Shown: positions 33,095 through 35,581 of the stretch, one piece after another
Position numbering within the stretch: position 1 is the first letter of the stretch
Layout of the letters: each line of letters starts with the position of its first letter
Source of the DNA: Sabulicella glaciei
Lineage (GTDB): Bacteria; Pseudomonadota; Alphaproteobacteria; Acetobacterales; Acetobacteraceae
DNA length: 35,581 bases
Reading direction: 5' to 3'
Assembly: GCF_026183895.1 (NCBI RefSeq)
Contig: NZ_JAPFQI010000006.1
Coordinates: forward strand, 1-35,581
The notes under the pieces: model-generated
Database searches by the model: none
Seen by the model: only the letters and a program-made list of their open reading frames with translations
What the model was told of the DNA's origin: nothing
Made by a program: the position numbers and the translations under genes

Positions 33095-34147
33095 CTACGC
33101 GCCGCGGCGCGGGCTGAACAGCCGCAGCCTTTCCGCCAGCGCCCAGATCCGGCCCAGGACGAGGGAGCAAAGCAGGGTGCGGCACAGGTGGAAGGCCATG
33201 ACCAGCGGCACGGCCGCCCCCAGCGCCTTGGCCGTCACCCCCATCTCCGCCATGCCGCCGGGTGCCATGCCAAGCAGCGCGGCCGAGACGGGCAGCCCCC
33301 AGGCGAAGGCCAGCGCCAGACCCACCAGCGCCCCCAGCGCGCAAAGCAGCAGGGTGGAGGCGACGGAGGCCGAAAGGAGGCGGCGCGAGGAAAGCAGGAA
33401 GTCGCGCGACAGCTTCTGCCCCAGCGCCACGCCCATGCCGACCTGCGCCGCATCCACGAGAAAGGGGGGCACGCCGCCCGGCAGCCGGTCGAAGGCGGCG
33501 GCCCCGATGGCCAGGAAGCAGGGCCCCATCATCCAGGGATTGGCCAGCCCGGCGCGGCGCAGCAGCAGCGCCGCCACCCACCCCGCAAGCAGCATCACGA
33601 GGAGGCCCAGCGCGTCGAAGGGCAGGCGCGGCGCCAGGAACTCGCCCGCCTGCCCGTGCGGGGCCAGCCAGGTGAGCAAGGGCGGCATGAGGATCACCAC
33701 CATCACCACGCGCACGGTCTGGGCGAGGGTGACGGGTGCGACCGGCGCGCCGGCGCGCTGCCCGACCACCACCATCACCAGCACCCCGCCGGGAATGCAG
33801 GAAAAGAACCCCGTCCGCGCATCCACCCGCGCCAGCCGCATGAAGAGCGGCACGCAGAGCATCCCCGCGACGATGGAAAGCAGCCCTGCCAGCAGGATGG
33901 CGGGCAGCGCCGCCCCCAGCGCCGCCAGCACCGGGCCGGAAAAGGTCTGGCCGAGGGCGAGGCCGATGACGATCAGCGCCGCCTGGCGCGGCCATGGCGG
34001 TGTTTCCACCCGGCGATGCCAGGCCAGCGCGGCGGTGCCGGCCATGGCGCCGAGCATCCAGGCGAGGGGCACATGGAGAAGGTGGAACACCGCCCCGCCC
34101 GCCGTCGCGACGATCCAGGGCAGGAGGCGGTGGAACAGGCGGCTCAC
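33095..34147 (-). CDS. AbrB-family integral membrane protein (annotated 'ammonia monooxygenase' in databases)
   Basis: This hydrophobic protein (350 residues from the GTG at 34147) has about ten membrane segments and belongs to the AbrB family, which databases often label 'ammonia monooxygenase' without biochemical support. It is unrelated to the Bacillus DNA-binding AbrB. Two internal repeats are visible: the first half begins LPWIVATAGGAVFHLLHVPLAWMLGAM and carries GQTFSGPVLAAL and FFSCIPGGVLVMVVV, and the second carries LGQKLSRDFLL and LLGMAPGGMAEMGVTAKALG. The GTG at 34147 starts just before the first conserved helix; the ATG at 34213 would add 22 residues. A transport role is likely (inference). 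It precedes the CoA-transferase gene by 28 bp and may import its substrate. Confidence 0.85.
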   Translation of the reverse strand: MSRLFHRLLPWIVATAGGAVFHLLHVPLAWMLGAMAGTAALAWHRRVETPPWPRQAALIVIGLALGQTFSGPVLAALGAALPAILLAGLLSIVAGMLCVPLFMRLARVDARTGFFSCIPGGVLVMVVVGQRAGAPVAPVTLAQTVRVVMVVILMPPLLTWLAPHGQAGEFLAPRLPFDALGLLVMLLAGWVAALLLRRAGLANPWMMGPCFLAIGAAAFDRLPGGVPPFLVDAAQVGMGVALGQKLSRDFLLSSRRLLSASVASTLLLCALGALVGLALAFAWGLPVSAALLGMAPGGMAEMGVTAKALGAAVPLVMAFHLCRTLLCSLVLGRIWALAERLRLFSPRRGA

Positions 34148-34256
34148 GTCGGGGCGCAGCTTCCCCCTGGCCCGACGCGGCGTCAAACCGGGCGGCGGTA
34201 ACCCTTTGTCCATGCATGGGCGCGATCTGACTTTGCCGCGTCGTTCCATCCGCGCC

Positions 34257-34271
34257 CGAAGCGCGGCTTCG
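34257..34271 (-). terminator. Hairpin after the DUF1217 flagellar gene
   Basis: CGAAGC and GCTTCG form a perfect 6-bp stem around a 3-base loop, 9 bases beyond the stop codon of the minus-strand DUF1217 gene. There is no U tract. It could end the flagellar operon. Confidence 0.35.
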
Positions 34272-34280
34272 CGGGACGCG

Positions 34281-34661
34281 TCAGGTCAGCCGCGTGATGC
34301 CGCGCGCCGCCATCAGCGCCGCGACCCCGCCGGCATGGAGCTTCAGCGTCCGCGCCGCCGCCTTCCAGCGCGGGTCGCCCAGCGCATTGGCGGCCGATCT
34401 CGGATCCTCCGGGTCCGAGAGCAGGACGCGCGCGGCCAGCCCGGGCTGCGACGCCGCCTGCGGGATGCTCAGCGCCTGCGCCAGAACGCCGAGCAAGCGC
34501 GGGTCGCACAAGGCCGCCTTGGCATCCGGCGCGCGATCCACCGCCTTGCGGAACTGGTCCAGCGCGCGCTTCTGCATCGGCTCGCTCGCGATGCGCTGGA
34601 GGTTGCGCGCCTCCTCGCCCTCGCGCGTCGCGCGGCGGAAAAGGCTGATCGCGTCGCTCAT
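34281..34661 (-). CDS. DUF1217-like flagellar-cluster protein
   Basis: The 126-residue protein begins MSDAISLFRRATREGEEARN and continues RALDQFRKAVDRAPDAKAALCDPRLLGVLAQAL, a pattern that resembles DUF1217 proteins seen beside flagellar genes in alphaproteobacteria. Here it is short, with about one such helical repeat; longer family members carry several. It is mainly alpha-helical with no signal peptide or membrane segment. The ATG at 34661 overlaps the flbT stop by 4 bp (ATGA), so it is translationally coupled and probably works with the same system. Its molecular role is unknown. Assignment rests on context and pattern, so moderate confidence. Confidence 0.68.
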   Translation of the reverse strand: MSDAISLFRRATREGEEARNLQRIASEPMQKRALDQFRKAVDRAPDAKAALCDPRLLGVLAQALSIPQAASQPGLAARVLLSDPEDPRSAANALGDPRWKAAARTLKLHAGGVAALMAARGITRLT

Positions 34662-35095
34662 GCCGGGGGTGGGGCGGTCATGCGGCGCGGCGGCGCCGGC
34701 GGCGCAAGGCCCAGCACCTCCTCCTCGTGCCGCATCACGCGGCGCGCGATCTTCAGCGCGGCGTAGCAATCATCGCCTTCCGCCGCGGCCAGCGCCTCGC
34801 CCAGCAGGGCGCGGCAGGTGATGGAGGTGGTGGCTTTCATGAACTCGGCGATCAGGCGGCGCGCGGCGTCCATGCCACCCGGCCGCTCCCCCTCCATGCC
34901 GATATAGGCCGTCTGCAGCGCGAAGTAGATGCGGCGCGCGGGGGTGTTCGCCGCTTCGGGCGACATGATCTGCTTGCCGAACAGGAAGCGCGCCTTGGCC
35001 GCCAGCTCGATCCGCGTGCGGTTGCGGAAGCGGATGGGGGCGCCGTTCACCACCATCATGTCGCCCCGGCGGAGTTCGAGCACGAGCGTGGACAT
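34658..35095 (-). CDS. flbT: Flagellar biosynthesis repressor FlbT
   Basis: FlbT acts in alphaproteobacteria as a post-transcriptional regulator of flagellin synthesis; in Caulobacter it binds the flagellin fljK leader RNA and promotes its decay. The 145-residue protein has the family N-terminus STLVLELRRGDMMVVNGAPI, then IELAAKARFLFGKQIM, ARRIYFALQTAYIG and RALLGEALAAAEGDDCYAAL, with a Pro-rich tail. The true start is ATG 35095; the frame is open further upstream only because the preceding flagellin-like gene is frameshifted into it. It follows that gene by about 90 bp and overlaps the DUF1217 gene. Confidence 0.93.
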   Translation of the reverse strand: MSTLVLELRRGDMMVVNGAPIRFRNRTRIELAAKARFLFGKQIMSPEAANTPARRIYFALQTAYIGMEGERPGGMDAARRLIAEFMKATTSITCRALLGEALAAAEGDDCYAALKIARRVMRHEEEVLGLAPPAPPRRMTAPPPA

Positions 35096-35186
35096 GCGGT
35101 TCCCATTCCTTCGGAGCCATGCGGCGGGGTCGTTCCCGGCCCAGAACTCATCATGCCGCGCGCTGGTAAACAGGGGGTGAAGCGCC

Positions 35187-35490
35187 TCAGCGCAGGAACT
35201 GCGCGAGGTTAAGGCCCGACAGCATCCCGATGGCGCGATAGCTCGCCTCAGCGTGGCGCGCGTGGCCTGGAGCCGCGTCAGCGTTTCCGCGAGATCCACC
35301 TCCTCGATCCCGGCAAGCTGGTGGTTCAGCGTGGTGCTCACCGCCTCGTGCCGCGTTTGCGCCGCCGCGATGCGCCGGGGAGGCGCGCTGGGCTGGTGGT
35401 GAACATGGCAAGCGGCCCGGCCGCGGCGCGGCGCGTCCATGCGGCGCTGGACGCGGCCTGCCGCCGCTTCCTGGGCGAGGGCGTCCCCCT
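35187..35490 (-). pseudogene. Flagellin/FlgL-family C-terminal fragment, frameshifted and cut by contig end
   Basis: Two frames together give a flagellin-type C-terminal D0 domain: HQLAGIEEVDLAETLTRLQAT in one, and ASYRAIGMLSGLNLAQFLR followed by a stop at 35187 in the other. They join if one base is added near 35249-35251 (CTGAGGCG should read CTGGAGGCG), giving ATLEASYRAIG. Flagellin and hook-associated FlgL proteins share this domain; the flbT-containing context fits either. The upstream part (about 35400-35490) reads poorly in every frame and passes into the poly-G tail, so base errors are likely. The N-terminal bulk lies outside the window. I treat the frameshift as probable sequencing error, not a true pseudogene. 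Confidence 0.6.
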
Positions 35491-35493
35491 GTT

Positions 35494-35581
35494 GGGGGGG
35501 GGGGGGGGGGGGGGGGGGGCCCGGCGCGCCGCCGCCGGGCCCCCCCCCCCGCGCGGGGGGGGGGCGGGGGCCCGCCCCCCC
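35494..35581. other. Poly-G/poly-C artefact at sequence end
   Basis: A run of 26 G (35494-35519) is followed by a short GC-only stretch and further long C and G runs to the end. Nothing like it occurs elsewhere in the window, and it interrupts a coding sequence. It looks like low-quality read ends at a contig edge, not genomic sequence. Confidence 0.85.

Noticed and set aside
34658-35440. A 260-residue frame that looks like a flagellin tail fused to FlbT
   Set aside because: It exists only because the flagellin-like gene is frameshifted into the flbT frame. The flagellin stop at 35187 and the flbT ATG at 35095 fit two separate genes.
1-35581. CRISPR arrays, insertion sequences, prophage genes, toxin-antitoxin or defence genes
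   Set aside because: No regularly spaced repeats, transposases, phage structural genes or recognisable defence domains were found on either strand.

Overview
This is a GC-rich (about 70 %), gene-dense bacterial window that looks like the end of a draft contig from an alphaproteobacterium. Acetobacteraceae / Roseomonas-like is my best guess. The grounds are FlbT and an HWE-family kinase (both mainly alphaproteobacterial), a Tat-exported relative of Zymomonas glucose-fructose oxidoreductase, a solitary TctC-type solute receptor, many GTG/TTG starts overlapping the previous stop codon, and the priA / fsa / DUF484 / xerC order. The last ~90 bases are a poly-G/poly-C artefact.

Layout. 1-3.7 kb: an incomplete secreted Pro/Ala-rich protein, dsrE-like and moeB-like genes (minus), divergent allE (plus), then a SAM methyltransferase broken by one frameshift. 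3.8-8.3 kb: housekeeping genes, priA (minus) and divergent fsa-DUF484-xerC (plus, overlapping). 8.3-13.3 kb (minus): a probable operon eutB-eutC-tctC-arfB-GFOR-like oxidoreductase-ABM monooxygenase; the last gene carries a 4-base tandem duplication that breaks its frame. 13.4-17.6 kb (plus, divergent from eutB): a two-subunit ThDP decarboxylase of the sulfopyruvate/phosphonopyruvate type, a D-2-hydroxyacid dehydrogenase, an MmgE/PrpD protein and a metallophosphoesterase. tRNA-Gly(CCC) follows. 17.7-19.7 kb: a DapA-superfamily aldolase/lyase and a divergent threonine/serine dehydratase, separated by a perfect 11-bp inverted repeat. 19.7-27.9 kb (minus): a signalling cassette with a three-receiver hybrid kinase, a CheR methyltransferase, a REC-PAS-HWE kinase-REC protein and a second hybrid kinase. 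28.0-30.3 kb: a BtuB-like TonB-dependent receptor preceded by a cobalamin riboswitch. 30.3-34.2 kb (minus): ExoD, enoyl-CoA hydratase, CaiB/BaiF CoA-transferase and AbrB-family membrane protein. 34.3-35.5 kb (minus): flagellar genes, a flagellin-family C-terminus (frameshifted), flbT and a DUF1217 protein.

How the parts may work together (inference). B12 uptake, controlled by the riboswitch, would supply the B12-dependent ethanolamine ammonia-lyase EutBC. The gene set divergent from eutBC can oxidise a 2-hydroxyacid to a 2-oxoacid and decarboxylate that to an aldehyde, so the region reads as a small-molecule catabolic island whose substrate cannot be read from sequence. The kinase-CheR cassette has no chemoreceptor, CheB, CheW or CheA beside it and is the least ordinary gene arrangement in the window.

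Three reading frames are broken (methyltransferase, ABM monooxygenase, flagellin-like). With the artefactual contig end, sequencing error must be considered for each. The four-base duplication is the hardest to explain as a homopolymer error.
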